The notes below the pieces were generated by a model. That model saw nothing but the letters and a program-made list of their open reading frames with translations. It did no database searches and was not told where the DNA came from. 64,000 nucleotides of DNA from Avena insularis (Eukaryota > Streptophyta > Magnoliopsida > Poales > Poaceae): the NCBI GenBank assembly GCA_023614405.1, contig CM042694.1, positions 351,372,010 through 351,436,009 on the forward strand. The letters are read 5' to 3'. Of this stretch, positions 43,633-54,124 are shown piece by piece; the first letter of the stretch is position 1; each line of letters opens with the position of its first letter. Both the position numbers and the translations under genes were made by a program.

Positions 43633-44388
43633 CTAGTGCACGAGGAAGTCAGAGAGAACTTGCAACTTGATGGCGTCGCGGTTTTCATATCTGATGTCTT
43701 GTGGAGACAGTTCTATTCCCCAAAGTGCGACTCGTCCTATGGCGTCGGGATTCTTGAGGATGTGCCCGAGCGGGGCGTCGTTGACTACCACGATTGGGTG
43801 TTCCTGGAAGTAGTGGCGCAGTCGTCGGGCCGTCATGAAGACGCCGTACGCCAGCTTCTTGTAATGCGGGTACCGCTGTTTTCTTGGTGTAAGTACCTCA
43901 CTGAGGTAGTAGACTGGGCGCTGTACCCCATGGACCTTGTTTTCTTCGGCTCGTTCGACTACGAGCACTGTGTTGACCACCTGGTTGGTGGCGGAGATGT
44001 ATAGCAACAATGGTTCCCTTTCGCGTGGGGTCACCAGTACTGGCGAGGTGGATAGCAGGCACTTGAGGTCTTCGAATGCTTCCTGCGCCTCATTGGTCCA
44101 CTCGAACTTGTCAGCTTTTCGGAGGAGTTGGTAGAAGGGCAGTGCCTTTTCACCCATCCGACTGATAAATCGACTGAGAGCCGCGATTCGCCTAGCCAGC
44201 TGCTGGACGCCCCTTATGTTTTTCGGCTTCTCCATGGCCAGTATGGCTTTTATTTTCTTCGGGTTTGCTTTGATCCCTCTCGCGGAGATAAGATACCCGA
44301 TTAGTTGTCCAGATGGTACGCCAAAGGCGCACTTGTCCGAATTGACCTTAATCCGGTAGCGATCGAGGTTGGCGAAGGTTTCGTGCAA
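43633..44388 (-). CDS. Outer X RT thumb and Gypsy-type RNase H
   Basis: An open frame of 251 codons. It starts in the thumb of RT (CAFGVPSGQLIGYLISARGI), passes IAALSRFISRMGEKALPFYQ, a connection with FEDLKCLLSTSPVLVTPRER, and RNase H parts with RPVYYLSEVLTPRKQRYPHY and LRHYFQEHPIVVVNDAPLGH. In Tat elements this first RNase H is usually degenerate, which fits. The end is LSDFLVH then TAG; inner X has the same codon. The overlap with the upstream RT frame marks a frameshift near 44415. Confidence 0.82.
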   Translation of the reverse strand: MHETFANLDRYRIKVNSDKCAFGVPSGQLIGYLISARGIKANPKKIKAILAMEKPKNIRGVQQLARRIAALSRFISRMGEKALPFYQLLRKADKFEWTNEAQEAFEDLKCLLSTSPVLVTPREREPLLLYISATNQVVNTVLVVERAEENKVHGVQRPVYYLSEVLTPRKQRYPHYKKLAYGVFMTARRLRHYFQEHPIVVVNDAPLGHILKNPDAIGRVALWGIELSPQDIRYENRDAIKLQVLSDFLVH

Positions 44389-45028
44389 ATCGTCGATTAG
44401 TGAGGCTTCCTCTTTTGGTCTTGATTACTATGTCGTTGACATAGACTTGAATGTTGTGACCGAGTTGGTTCTTGAGGCAAGCCTGCATGCACCGCTGGTT
44501 GGTGGCTCCTGCGTTCTTTAGCCCGAAGGGCATTGCGTTGTAGCAGAACACACCAAAAGGCATTGTAAACGTTGTTTTTTCTTGGTCTTCCTCCTTCATT
44601 TGAATCTGGTTGTAGCCTGAGTAGGCGTCAAGGAAGCAGAGGCGCTCGCATCCTGTGGTGGAGTCGATGATCTGGTTGATTCGCGGTAGCAGGAAGTGGT
44701 CCTTTGGACATCGCTTATTCAAAGAGGCAAAGTCCACACACATCCGCAGGATGTCCGTGTCCTTTTTTGGTACTAGCACCGTATTGGCGAGCCAAGTGCT
44801 TCCCTTGATCTCGCGTATGAATTTGGCGTCGAGGAGTCTGTTGATCTCCATTCCGACTGCCTTTGCTCTTGGTTCAGATAATCGCCGAATTGTTTGCTTG
44901 ACTGGCCTGGCGTCTGGGTTGACATTGAGTGCGTGCTCGGCGAATTCCCTGGAGACTCCTGGCATGTCCGCTGGACACCAGGCGAAGATTTCCCAGTGCT
45001 CACAGAGGAATTCGACGAGCGCGAGTTC
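44389..45028 (-). pseudogene. Outer X reverse transcriptase
   Basis: Open from the TAG at 45029 down to a frameshift near 44415. Motifs: WCPADMPGVSREFAEHALNV, LANTVLVPKKDTDILRMCVD, CFLDAYSGYNQIQMKEEDQE (first catalytic Asp intact) and MPFGLKNAGATNQRCMQ. The active-site box reads YVND (44432-44443) instead of YVDD, a single G-to-A change that removes a catalytic aspartate. Inner X has a different lesion in the same box. A one-base frameshift follows within about 20 bases. Confidence 0.85.
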
Positions 45029-45547
45029 CTATGCGGGACTCAAGTTGTTGGCGGTGAGGGCCGTCTTGGCGGGATCCGATGGGTGGACCTGAACTTTCTT
45101 TGTGTGCACCGCTGAGTCGAAAGATAGGTCGGGTGAACTTGGCTGGCTCAGGGGAGGTAGACTGTTGTCTGTCGACTCCTTTAATCTCGCGAGTTCTTCC
45201 TGCATGCCGAAGGACTGGGAAATTCTATTGAATTCCCTGTCGCAACTGTCAGACCTCTCGAAGCTCCCGTTGATTGTGATGACGCTGTTAGGTCCTAGCA
45301 TTTTCATCTGCAGGTAGGCGTAGTGTGGCACTGCCATGAACCTAGCGAACACGACACGTCCGAGGATGCAGTGGTACTGCGAGGGCCAGTCGACGACCTC
45401 GAAATCGATGCACTCGCGCCAAAAGTTTTTCGGTGTGCCGAAGATGATGTCGAGGTTGATTTTGCCAAGGGGATATACACCCTTGCCTAGGACGATGTCG
45501 TGGAATGTTGTGTCTGAGGCCTCTAGCCAGGTCAGAGGGATCCTCAT
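45029..45547 (-). CDS. Outer X protease C-terminal region
   Basis: A 172-codon frame with KINLDIIFGTPKNFWRECID, a conserved YHCILGR and PHYAYLQMKMLGP, matching the C-terminal half of Gypsy aspartic proteases. A serine/proline-rich linker follows and the frame ends ...NNLSPA then TAG (45029-45031). The codon after the stop begins ELALVEFLCEHWEIFAWCP, the normal start of RT, so the stop lies in a linker between protease and RT. Inner X has the same TAG. Confidence 0.78.
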   Translation of the reverse strand: MRIPLTWLEASDTTFHDIVLGKGVYPLGKINLDIIFGTPKNFWRECIDFEVVDWPSQYHCILGRVVFARFMAVPHYAYLQMKMLGPNSVITINGSFERSDSCDREFNRISQSFGMQEELARLKESTDNSLPPLSQPSSPDLSFDSAVHTKKVQVHPSDPAKTALTANNLSPA

Positions 45548-45550
45548 TGC

Positions 45551-46279
45551 TCACAAGGTACTCGTGAACATAAGGTTGATGCCGCTTCCGCCGTCCATAA
45601 AGACGCGACTCATGTCGAAGCCTCCAATTTGTTCCTCGAGGACGAGGGGACAATGGCCTGGACGAGGTACTTGGCGCGGGTGGTCGTGCTTGTCGAAGGT
45701 GATGTAGGACCCGCTTCCGCTGAGGTACTCAGTGGTAGATGGTGGCGAGTTTGTAGCCAAGTTGACTTGGCGAGTGATGGCCTTCTGCACCCTATTCGAT
45801 GGGAATCCCTTTTGGATCATCATGGTACCATGGCCCATGGGTATGGTTCGCCTCCCTATGCTGCGATTCATCCGAGCCAGTCCCTCATGTAGTTTGAGGA
45901 ACTCGCGGTAGTCCTTGAGGAGGTGGCTGGACTTCTTCTTTCCGTCATGCTTGTCGATGTAGAAGTGCACAGTGCATGGCCCGGATAGCTTGTCTTCAAT
46001 GGATGTTGCGGGTGCTTCATCACGATTGCGGCGCTGCCACACTTGCGTGGTCTTTTTGGAGTCACGGTATCCACCGCTGCGGTAGCCACTGTTGCGGTTG
46101 TCGTCGCGTCTGTCGGCGTAGCTGGCTGTGACCATGTTGATGTCGTCGCGGTCATCGTAGATGCGCATGTGGCGTTTGCTTCGGCGGTCGCGTCTGCGCT
46201 CGAGTTCTGCCTCGTCGTCAGAGTGAACATGATTTTTCACCGAATCTTCTCCATCTGCCCAGTGATTCATGATTTCCAT
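45551..46279 (-). pseudogene. Outer X gag C-terminus and protease active site
   Basis: A 242-codon frame: MEIMNHWADGEDSVKN, a strongly Arg/Asp-rich stretch with DRRDDNRNSGYRSGGYRDSK, a conserved CTVHFYIDKHDGKKKSSHLL, and the protease start with FDMSRVFMDGGSGINLMF. A gap relative to inner X removes part of the Gly/Ala/Pro-rich linker at about 45860. A frameshift at about 45549 separates it from the next protease segment. Confidence 0.75.
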
Positions 46280-48209
46280 CAGGTGGTCGATGGTTTTGGG
46301 CTTCGAGCGGCCCAGCTCCTCCCTGAGCTCTATGTGGCGTACGCCGCCGTTGAATGCGTCAATCGCGCGATCCTCCGAGATGTTCTCTGCGGAGTTCTTG
46401 ATGATGGCCCACCTCTAAATGTAGGAGAGTAGCGATTCGCCCGATCTTTGCTAGCAGCATCTCAGCTCTTCGATTGATGTGGGCCGTTTGTATGTGCCCT
46501 TGAAGTTGCGCACGTAGCTATATACCAGCTCTTCCCAACTACGAATGGATCCACATGGGAGGTTGTTGAGCCAGGCTCGAGCGATGCCCTGTAGCTGTAG
46601 CTATAGGCATTGCATGGTCGTGCTTCGACTTCCACCGTGAAGCCTAACGGAGGAGATGTGGTCCTCCAACCAGATCTTCGAGTCCTGTAGACCGTCAAAC
46701 TCCGGGTTCTGCGACGGGAGCTTAAACCCCTTGGGCATTCGCTTTTGCCTAATGGCCCTGCTGAAGCATCTAGAGCCACAGAGCTCCACATCTTCGTCTT
46801 CTGAGTCAGTCGACCAAGCACGTCGCGCCCTTGATTGCTGCGTGAGGTCATCGCGCGCATCATAGTCGTGGTCGTGTCGCCGTGAGCAGCGACGTCGAGA
46901 CAGATCGTGACTATAGTCGCTAGATGAGGGAGAGGAGTAGTGTTTTGCCAGAGCCTTGCCTTTCTTCGGTTCTGACGCTGACTCTTTGTCAAGGGCAGCC
47001 TCGATTAACCCCAAGCCTGCGATCATAGATCTGTGCATGGAAGCTCGAGGGTCTCTAGCTGGCGGCTGGTTGTTGAGGAGGTACATGGTGGCCGCCGTTA
47101 CCGCGGCCTGTCGTGTTTTCGGGAGCATGTTGCCGCGCGTAGAGCCGAAGTCGAGGACTTTAGCGGCTTCCACATGTTCTTGTTTGGTGAGGTGGGTGAG
47201 TCGAGATCGTCTCTTGTTGGCGATGTACTCGTTGCATCTAGAGGAGGATCCTCCGTGGGAGGAGAGCCCAGCTTGTCAGATGCTTGACTCACCAGCCGCC
47301 TTTTTACGCGCGTCGAGTTGCGCGATTGTTTGTAGCTGGCGTTTGTATTCCTCCTTCAGGAGGCAATGGTAACCCATTAGCAGCTCTTGCGGGGAGCCGA
47401 AGGGTAGAGGATGGCCTCATAGGGCTTTGCGGCAATGAGCCCACTCGAGATCGTTGAGCCTAATCACGACGGGTTCGCTAGTTTTCTCCTTGATCATGGT
47501 GGGGGGTTCGGCTGCCCCCCCTCCCCTCCCCCCCATAGTTGACGGGAGCTCCATTAGTAGGGCCGCCATTGGGTGGTCCGTTGTTGGCTGGTCCGCCATT
47601 GGTTGGTCCGTCGTTTGGCGGATCGGCTACATGGACACCGTTGCCCGTGTTGTCGCGATTGGCGGAGGTGTCGCCTGCGTTGATGACGGTGCACATGAAG
47701 TGGTTGGGGAAGCTGCTGCTCCCACAACTTTTAGATCCGGAACTGTAGGCTCTATCTTCAATTGCCAGATCGCCCAGATCGGATTCGTGACTATTGTCGC
47801 TGACCGTATTCTCGACTATTGTCGAGTTGTGGGGCTTACTGAGGGTGCCGATCGGCGGAGGGAACCATGATGCTGGAGAAATCGATGGTACCATCGGCTG
47901 GTCAGGCATGCGAAGTGTGACCATCTGACCAACTTGGAAGTGGAAGCTCCCGATCGCCAGGCTGATTCCGTCGCCCACGGATTCGAAGGCAGGGCGAGTG
48001 GCTGGCGTGTGGATGGTGAAGTCGAACACGCCAAAGAGCTGGTGAATCTCCGTTGTTGCAGAGTTGTAGATCGCGGTTGATGGGGCCAAAGAAGCCGCAA
48101 CATCAGCACTCCCAATTCCCACAGACGGCGCCAATTGACGAGGGTTTAATTCATCAATGCCCATTGTTATAGACTTGGGTTTTGGAGAAGGAGGGAGCGT
48201 TGGCGACAT
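46280..48209 (-). pseudogene. Outer X gag, N-terminal and core parts
   Basis: The N-terminal frame (48209-47478) starts in the LTR (MSPTLPPSPKPKSITMGIDE), reads through the primer-binding site and on to an Asn/Gly/Pro-rich linker that differs from that of inner X. A frameshift in a C-run near 47515-47530 and another near 47275 lead to 47173-46601, with RAWSTDSEDEDVELCGSRCF and FKLPSQNPEFDGLQDSKIWL. The capsid core between about 46610 and 46280 is frameshifted, but ISEDRAIDAFNGGV is readable. Confidence 0.72.
48118..48133 (-). other. Outer X primer-binding site
   Basis: Minus strand TGGCGCCGTCTGTGGG, two bases after the 5' LTR. Confidence 0.78.
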
Positions 48210-48625
48210 CTATCGGCTAGCAAACAAGCACACAGGGGACTCAAAGATTTACCCAGGTTCAGGTCTCGCAGAGGTCCCTACTCCTGCTTATCTGCTCGTG
48301 GAATTATCAAAGGAATCGAGGATTACAATGGTGCGCAGATGCAATCTAGCGAGGGTTATGGAAACTAGGGTTGCATGTGTCCTCCTCACCACCCCCTCCT
48401 ACCCTTTATATAGATAGGCTAGGTCTCGGGTAGTAGGTCGAGTCGTTTACATGTTAGGGTTTTCCCCTTTGAACTTTCTATCTTTAGCTTCTTCTTGTTC
48501 TTCAAGCAATCAAGAGTCCGTAGGTTACTCGAGTTCTTCATTTGGGCCTTGGCGATACCGTGGGCTTCTACTGTATTTAGGTTGTATATACCAAGCTCGA
48601 GTACCTGTAGGGTATACCCAGGTCA
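48136..48625 (-). repeat. Outer X 5' LTR (490 bp)
   Basis: Top strand TGACGAGGGTTTAATTC to ACCCAGGTCA; a T-to-G change near the end leaves the final TCA intact. A minus-strand TATATAAA lies at 48405-48412. It is followed by CATAG. Confidence 0.95.
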
Positions 48626-49474
48626 CATAGTGTGTATTTTATTTAGATGCTAGTTAGAATGGACTAGTAAAAGGCACGTGCCACACATGTATATATTGTA
48701 TGAAATGTGATTTAGCAAATATTAAGTTGTTATTATTAACCAATAGTCTTGTTAGAGAAAGAAGAGCATACATTAAGACTAATAGTAAAAGGCATGAACC
48801 ACACACGTATATACTGTATGAAATGTGATTTAGCAAACATCAAGTTGTTATTATTAACCAATAGTCTTGTTAGAGAAAAAAGGCATACATTAAGTCTACT
48901 AGTAAAATACATGAGCCGCACATGTATATGTTGTATGAAATATGATTTAGCAAACATTAAGTTGTTATTATTAACCAATAGTCCTGTTAGAGAAAAAAGC
49001 ATACACTAATTCTATTAATAATAACTATCTACATACATTGAGAATATAGCCTACTGTACTATGATTATCTATGGGGGTCGCATGGTGGAGTATGCTCTAT
49101 GGGTACTGTTCAATACGAATCCAGCTGCTCTGAACCATTGGATCTAATAGCCCAATCGTCAGGATTGGTGCTATTACTAATAACTATCTACACATATTCA
49201 GAATATAGCCTACTCTGCTATGAAATTTAGGAGGGGGTGGGGTGTTAACATGATGATTCTAGAACAAGGTGGAGTTTGCTCTAGGTACGTACTAGCTAAT
49301 TAACACGAATCCAGCTGCTCTGAACCATTGGATCTAACAGCCCAATCGTCAGGATTGGTGCTATTAATAATAACTATCTACACATATTCAGAATATAGCC
49401 TACTCTGCTATGAAATCTTAAAACACACTTTTCAATAATTCAAAAATCTTCTCTAGAGCACGTGGAGTATTAGG
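48626..49474. repeat. Continuation of the AT-rich Helitron-like mosaic
   Basis: Matches families seen before 13352. Two copies of a CCATTGGATCTAA phrase lie near 49134 and 49324, and CTATCTACACATATTCAGAA recurs at about 49186 and 49376. Family Z inserted at 49474 within a phrase (GGAGTATTAGG) that sibling copies continue as TAACTAATA (near 1211). Confidence 0.75.
48665..49016. repeat. Three tandem 117-bp units with Helitron-like ends
   Basis: Units start at about 48665, 48783 and 48900. Each begins TAGTAAAA..., runs through GTATGAAATGTGATTTAGCA and TTATTAACCAATAGTC, and ends GTTAGAGAAAAAAGCATACA. In the first unit the minus-strand reading is a GGCACGTGCC palindrome, then TTTTACTAG and T, a Helitron-type 3' end. 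The other units have decayed versions. Confidence 0.8.
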
Positions 49475-52400
49475 TGTAGCATCCCAATTGTCTAACAATT
49501 GTAATGCTACTTGGTCTAGTAATATAATGGCTACTTCAAATATATAATTGTTGCATCATAATTATATCATGCTCATGTCATCATGCCACCTTGCATTTGA
49601 GCATCATATAAAACCCCTTTTTGTTTGGTTCTTATCTCATATGCATTGTTAATTGTATTTGCCTCTTGATATTGTATTTGGGTCTTGATATATTGTTTAA
49701 TGCCCAAGTTGAGTTGGGGGCATATCTCTTATTAACTCCACCACCTTTCTTTCACCACCTTATAATTCCACCATCCAACCAAATATGAGCTTTGCACTTT
49801 ATTTGGGTTTTACCTCTAGCTCATGTGGGTTGGGATGGATCCAATTCTACTTCCCACATGCTCTCATCTTAGCATCATGTTGTTTCCACATCATTGATAT
49901 ATGAGAGCCACATGGCCACCTTTGCATGCCTTGTGAGTGGAACCCTTTTTCCTAGCTTCCATATGGATTATCATGGATTTATGCTCATGTTGGGGTATTA
50001 TTGGGACTACTAAACATCTAGTGGAATAAACACACTAGCAAGTACCAATTATAATCAAATATGATCATCTCCATCTATTCCACTTGGGACTTTCCTTTAA
50101 ATTCTTGCTTGGCTTTATTCCACTTGTGGGAATGCCTAAGATTAATGCCATGTGATATTATTGTCTCACAAAAATAAACATGGCATTAAATATTTATGCA
50201 TGAGCCATGCAAGTACCACCCATTCTAGTTTTTGGTTTTTTTCTTGAATTCTTGAGTGGTTCATCTCTCACCTCTCTCTCTTTTCTTCACCCCCTCTCCT
50301 TTTCTCCACCATCCATGCATGATCATGTGGTTCCTATCTAACCCTAACCCTCACATCCCCCTCTCACCTAAACCCTAAGTCTACCTCTCTCTCTCTCCTC
50401 TCTCTCTAAACCTCTCTCCTTATCCCTTCTAAGCTAAACCCTAGTTCCTCCCTAATCCCCCCTCTCCCGGCCTCTCTCCCCACATGGTCACCCTGTCCCC
50501 ACCTAGCTGGCCCCACCATGCCACCTAGCTACCCCACCCAAACAAGCCCTAGCCCGAGCCATACCCCCTCTCCCCTCCTACCCTAGCTCTAACCCGAGGC
50601 TACTCCTCCCTCTCCCTCTCTTCTCTCCCTGCCTTGTGGCCCCTAGCCCGAGCCTGCCCCTGCCTCCTTGGCCTCGCCCTCTGGTCCCACCTGGAAGCCC
50701 CCATGCACCTGTCCTGGCTGACCCAAGCACGTGAGGAGGGGAGGAAAGAAAGGTGGCACCGAGGCCACCTTTTCCCATCTACCCCATCTCCCCACGGCAC
50801 CCCCCCTCTCCCCCTCTGCTTTACCACCACCTCACGGTCCTCCTGCATCTCCAGATTTGGCCGAGGCGCCCTGCCCTCTCCCCCCCTCTTCTCCACCTCC
50901 TTCGTCTACCCCATCACCGGCCAAACCCTCGGCCTCCTCCGATCCCCCTCTTCCAGTCGGTGGCGTGGCGATCGTTGGTGTCGAGGAAGGCCGTGGATAT
51001 CCCCTACGTCGCCGTGTACACGGAGCCGAGCAGGAGGAGCACCAGAGCGTCGGTACCAGCGCCGGCCGAAGCGAAACCCTAGCCTCCGGTCCGTCTGCGA
51101 CGTCGTCGTTCCCCTGCGCCCCGAGCTGATCCGACCACGTCAACCAACTCTCGGTGAGCTACCCAACCCCCCAGACATCCTCGTCGTCGCAGCCTTGCCC
51201 TGGTCGCGCCGGACAATCCGACGAACGGCCTCTGTGCACCGGCGTCGCGAACGTTTCTCCTCGCCATAGCGTCGCGTAAGCCCCATCTAGTCCTCGCCCA
51301 CCTCCTAGACATCAACCCCCACCTAGCCCAGTGGCTGCCGCCTCCGCGCGCGCATGCCAGATCCCCGGATCAAATCCCCGCGTCGCGCCCGCGCGTGCGA
51401 GCACCGATCTGTCCTCTGCTCGCGGAGAAGAGGAACAGTACGGCCGCACTTTTTGCCGATAACCCCCTGCTGCTTTGCGTGTGCAACCCGCGGTCCAGCC
51501 TGGCCCATCTGTCTGTCTCGGTGAGGTTTTGCAGAAAAGCCCTCTGTTTTCTCTGGCCGTAACCCGCGCTCCAGCTCGGCCCGCCTGGCAGCCATGGCTG
51601 ATTCACGACACATGGTCAGGTGTGCCGTGGCCCCACATGTCATTCGCTTGAGCTAGATTAGGCAGTGTGTAAAATGTTTTCTGTCTTTGTGGAGGAGTCC
51701 CCAGCACTGCCCCACCCACAATGGGGTTGGGTTAGCTGTTCCTGAGTACAAAATGACTTTCTGTATATCTGTTTTAATTCAAATCATTTCAAATTCAAAT
51801 TTATGTCTGTTTTTAAATAACTTTTAAAATATAAATCCAAATAATACAAATAATATATGTTTTCAAATCAGAAAAATGTGAGGATTTCAAATATGCCATT
51901 CAAAATTTATTTTGAACATTTAAAATTCCAAGTTGGTTAAAATTACATTAAAATGCCCTTCCACCTTAATTAATTAATAACTTTTGTTTTATAACTCCAA
52001 ATTTAACAAATGATATGTCTAAAATGATTAGCTCGACGAGACCTTTCTGTTTATGCAATCTTTTATCTGTTTTGCAGCATGCATCATATAAATATAATGT
52101 GTACAGCAACTGATATGAGTATAAAATGTGATTAAAACTCAACAAAATGATTTATTCTTGTATGCCACACCTCACCCATGCCATGCTACTTTATTGCCAT
52201 GGAAATTGTGCATCATTCATCATGGCATGATTGTTTGCTTGACGCATTTTATTCATATGCTTGCGCACTTTATTTATGTTGGCCCTTGTTTGTTTGGTTC
52301 TTCTCCGAATAGACGCTGAGCAGGGGATATATCAAGAGACCCAGGAGCACTACCCAGATCCGTCTCTCGCTTCAACTGAGCTGCCAGGCAAGCACTACCA

Positions 52401-54110
52401 CATGCTTGCATACATATAGTACCTATTGCCTCTTTCTTATTCTTGCATCATTGAGTCGCGATTGCATCAAAATGAATCCCAAGTATTGCATAGCCTTTAC
52501 TTTTAAACCCCACCGAAGCTTGTTCCTCCATCCCATGAGCCATTACTACAGGAGTTGTTTGAGCCATGCGAGTCGTAGAACAGCATGTGTAGGGTATGTG
52601 AGTGTCTGATGGATAACGTGGTACCTAAACAACTTAACCTGAGTAGTAATGGGATAACTAATGAAAGTGGCACCGGTGAGCCATATTTGCTATTTGGTTT
52701 TTCAGGCTCACTTGTGTCCCGTAGGACCCAGTACTTGATTCCTGTTCCTTGAATATTCGCTATCCACATCCGGAGGCTTATGAACCCCGAGCGAGCCAGA
52801 GCTTGATTCATTCTTATTTCTTGGGGCCACAAACTAGTTTGAGGTTTTATTTACTATCCTGTACTTATGCCATGCTTTACTGCTTTAATTTAAATTGTGG
52901 GAGGTAATGCACACTGTACTGTTTAGGGCCGTGACCCGTTTTCGCTGTATCGACAAGCCCAATCACACTTTCGGGTTCCCAGTCATTTACATCCGGCTCC
53001 ACAAACCTTGAGGCCGTCTCAGAGTCAGCTAACTTCGTTGCGAGTAGCTCAATGGGGTGGCCCCCTGAAATATTTCTGAATCCTGTGATCGCTTTGTCGT
53101 GACTGCCTCGTTGGGTTTTGATTTGGTTTTTCCGAGGTTGATCGAGTGTGTGTTGCTATTTGTGCACCCTGCAGGTAAAACTTTCTGAAAGCCGTGTCGC
53201 GGTTATGGGCGACTTGGAGCACAGTTTCTCGATCATAGACAAGCATAACTAAAGTTCCGCTTTTAATTTGACTAGACTAGGTACGACTAGTAAATAGTGC
53301 AACACTCACGGAATGGATAATAAAGCGCCAGCGGATGGGGTTGTTCGTCCGCTTCCTCGATGTTAGCGAGGAGGATGGATATGTGGATATTACCATTATA
53401 AGCTGTTATAACCGTTGTTATTAATTCACGGACATCCGTCTATCTCGGTTAGGCGGATGGTTAGTATCTATAGAATTGCTAGGGTTTAGCTTTTGCTGCA
53501 ATTCGTCACCCAGGTTGTGTCCCCTTTAGAGGCATAAGGTCTTGCTGAGTACCCTAGGGTCTCACGATAAATTATTGGTTCAGATGAACAGGTACATACG
53601 CAAGATGGATACTGGGTGGAAGAGACGGACGATGTGGGCAACGATCATTCGGTGTAGAGATTCCGGGAACGGGGATCCGTGAGATCTGTGGGCGGGATGT
53701 GTTTATTTATGGGGCATCTTATGCCGATTTGCTTCTTATCCGTACTCGGATCTTGTTTTCTGCTTCCGCTTGATACTCTGATGTTTGATGTATGAGGAGA
53801 TATCCTAAACTACTATATCTATCTAGGATGTTTGGATCTTGCCGTATGGCGTTGCTATATTTTCCTTTCTTTTTAGATGGAATGGCTCTGATGTACTGTT
53901 GTATGGTGGCTTGCATACATACTCATTTGTGTATGTAGTTGATCCCTTCGCCTGCCGATTACGCCACCCGTTCTTGTCCCGATGTTTGGAAATGGTTAGG
54001 ACGGCTGAAAGGTCTACCTGTGAGTGGCATTTGGGCCCCACCGTACTATTTTAACCACTTCCGCTCATCTAGGCTTGTAACTAGGAGCGTAATTCACCGA
54101 GGTAGTTACA
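49475..54110 (+). repeat. Family Z 5' LTR (4636 bp)
   Basis: Starts TGTAGCATCCCAATTGTC and ends GAGGTAGTTACA. A CT-rich belt spans about 50270-50620, a GC-rich belt about 50620-51700, an AT-rich belt about 51770-52060. Proline- and arginine-rich open frames in the GC belt (for example 50634-51269) are not conserved in frame in the other LTR. TATAAAA at 49607-49613 is a weak promoter candidate. It is far longer than typical Gypsy LTRs. Confidence 0.95.
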
Positions 54111-54112
54111 AT

Positions 54113-54124
54113 TGGTATCAGAGC
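54113..54124 (+). other. Family Z primer-binding site, initiator tRNA-Met type
   Basis: TGGTATCAGAGC two bases after the LTR is the classical complement to plant initiator tRNA-Met. Confidence 0.92.

Larger units (their letters stand above)
13353..48625 (-). mobile_element. Outer family X element: Tat-lineage Gypsy retrotransposon
   Basis: Read on the minus strand: 5' LTR 48625-48136, primer-binding site, gag, protease, RT, RNase H, archaeal-type RNase H, integrase, an antisense gene module, polypurine tract and 3' LTR 13842-13353. The perfect five-base duplication CATAG flanks it (13348-13352 and 48626-48630). The dual RNase H and the large antisense module before the 3' LTR place it in the Tat lineage (Retand, RIRE2 and Grande relatives). 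Its 3' untranslated region is split by element Y at 14683/37024. Multiple frameshifts and stops make it inactive. LTRs differ at about 31 of 490 positions by eye. The family name is not asserted. Confidence 0.93.

Noticed and set aside
50634..51269. Long Pro/Arg/Ser-rich open frames in the GC-rich part of the Z LTR (also 50731-51129 and 60673-61173)
   Set aside because: They lie in an LTR, have composition-driven frames on several strands at once, and indels between the two LTRs break the frame.
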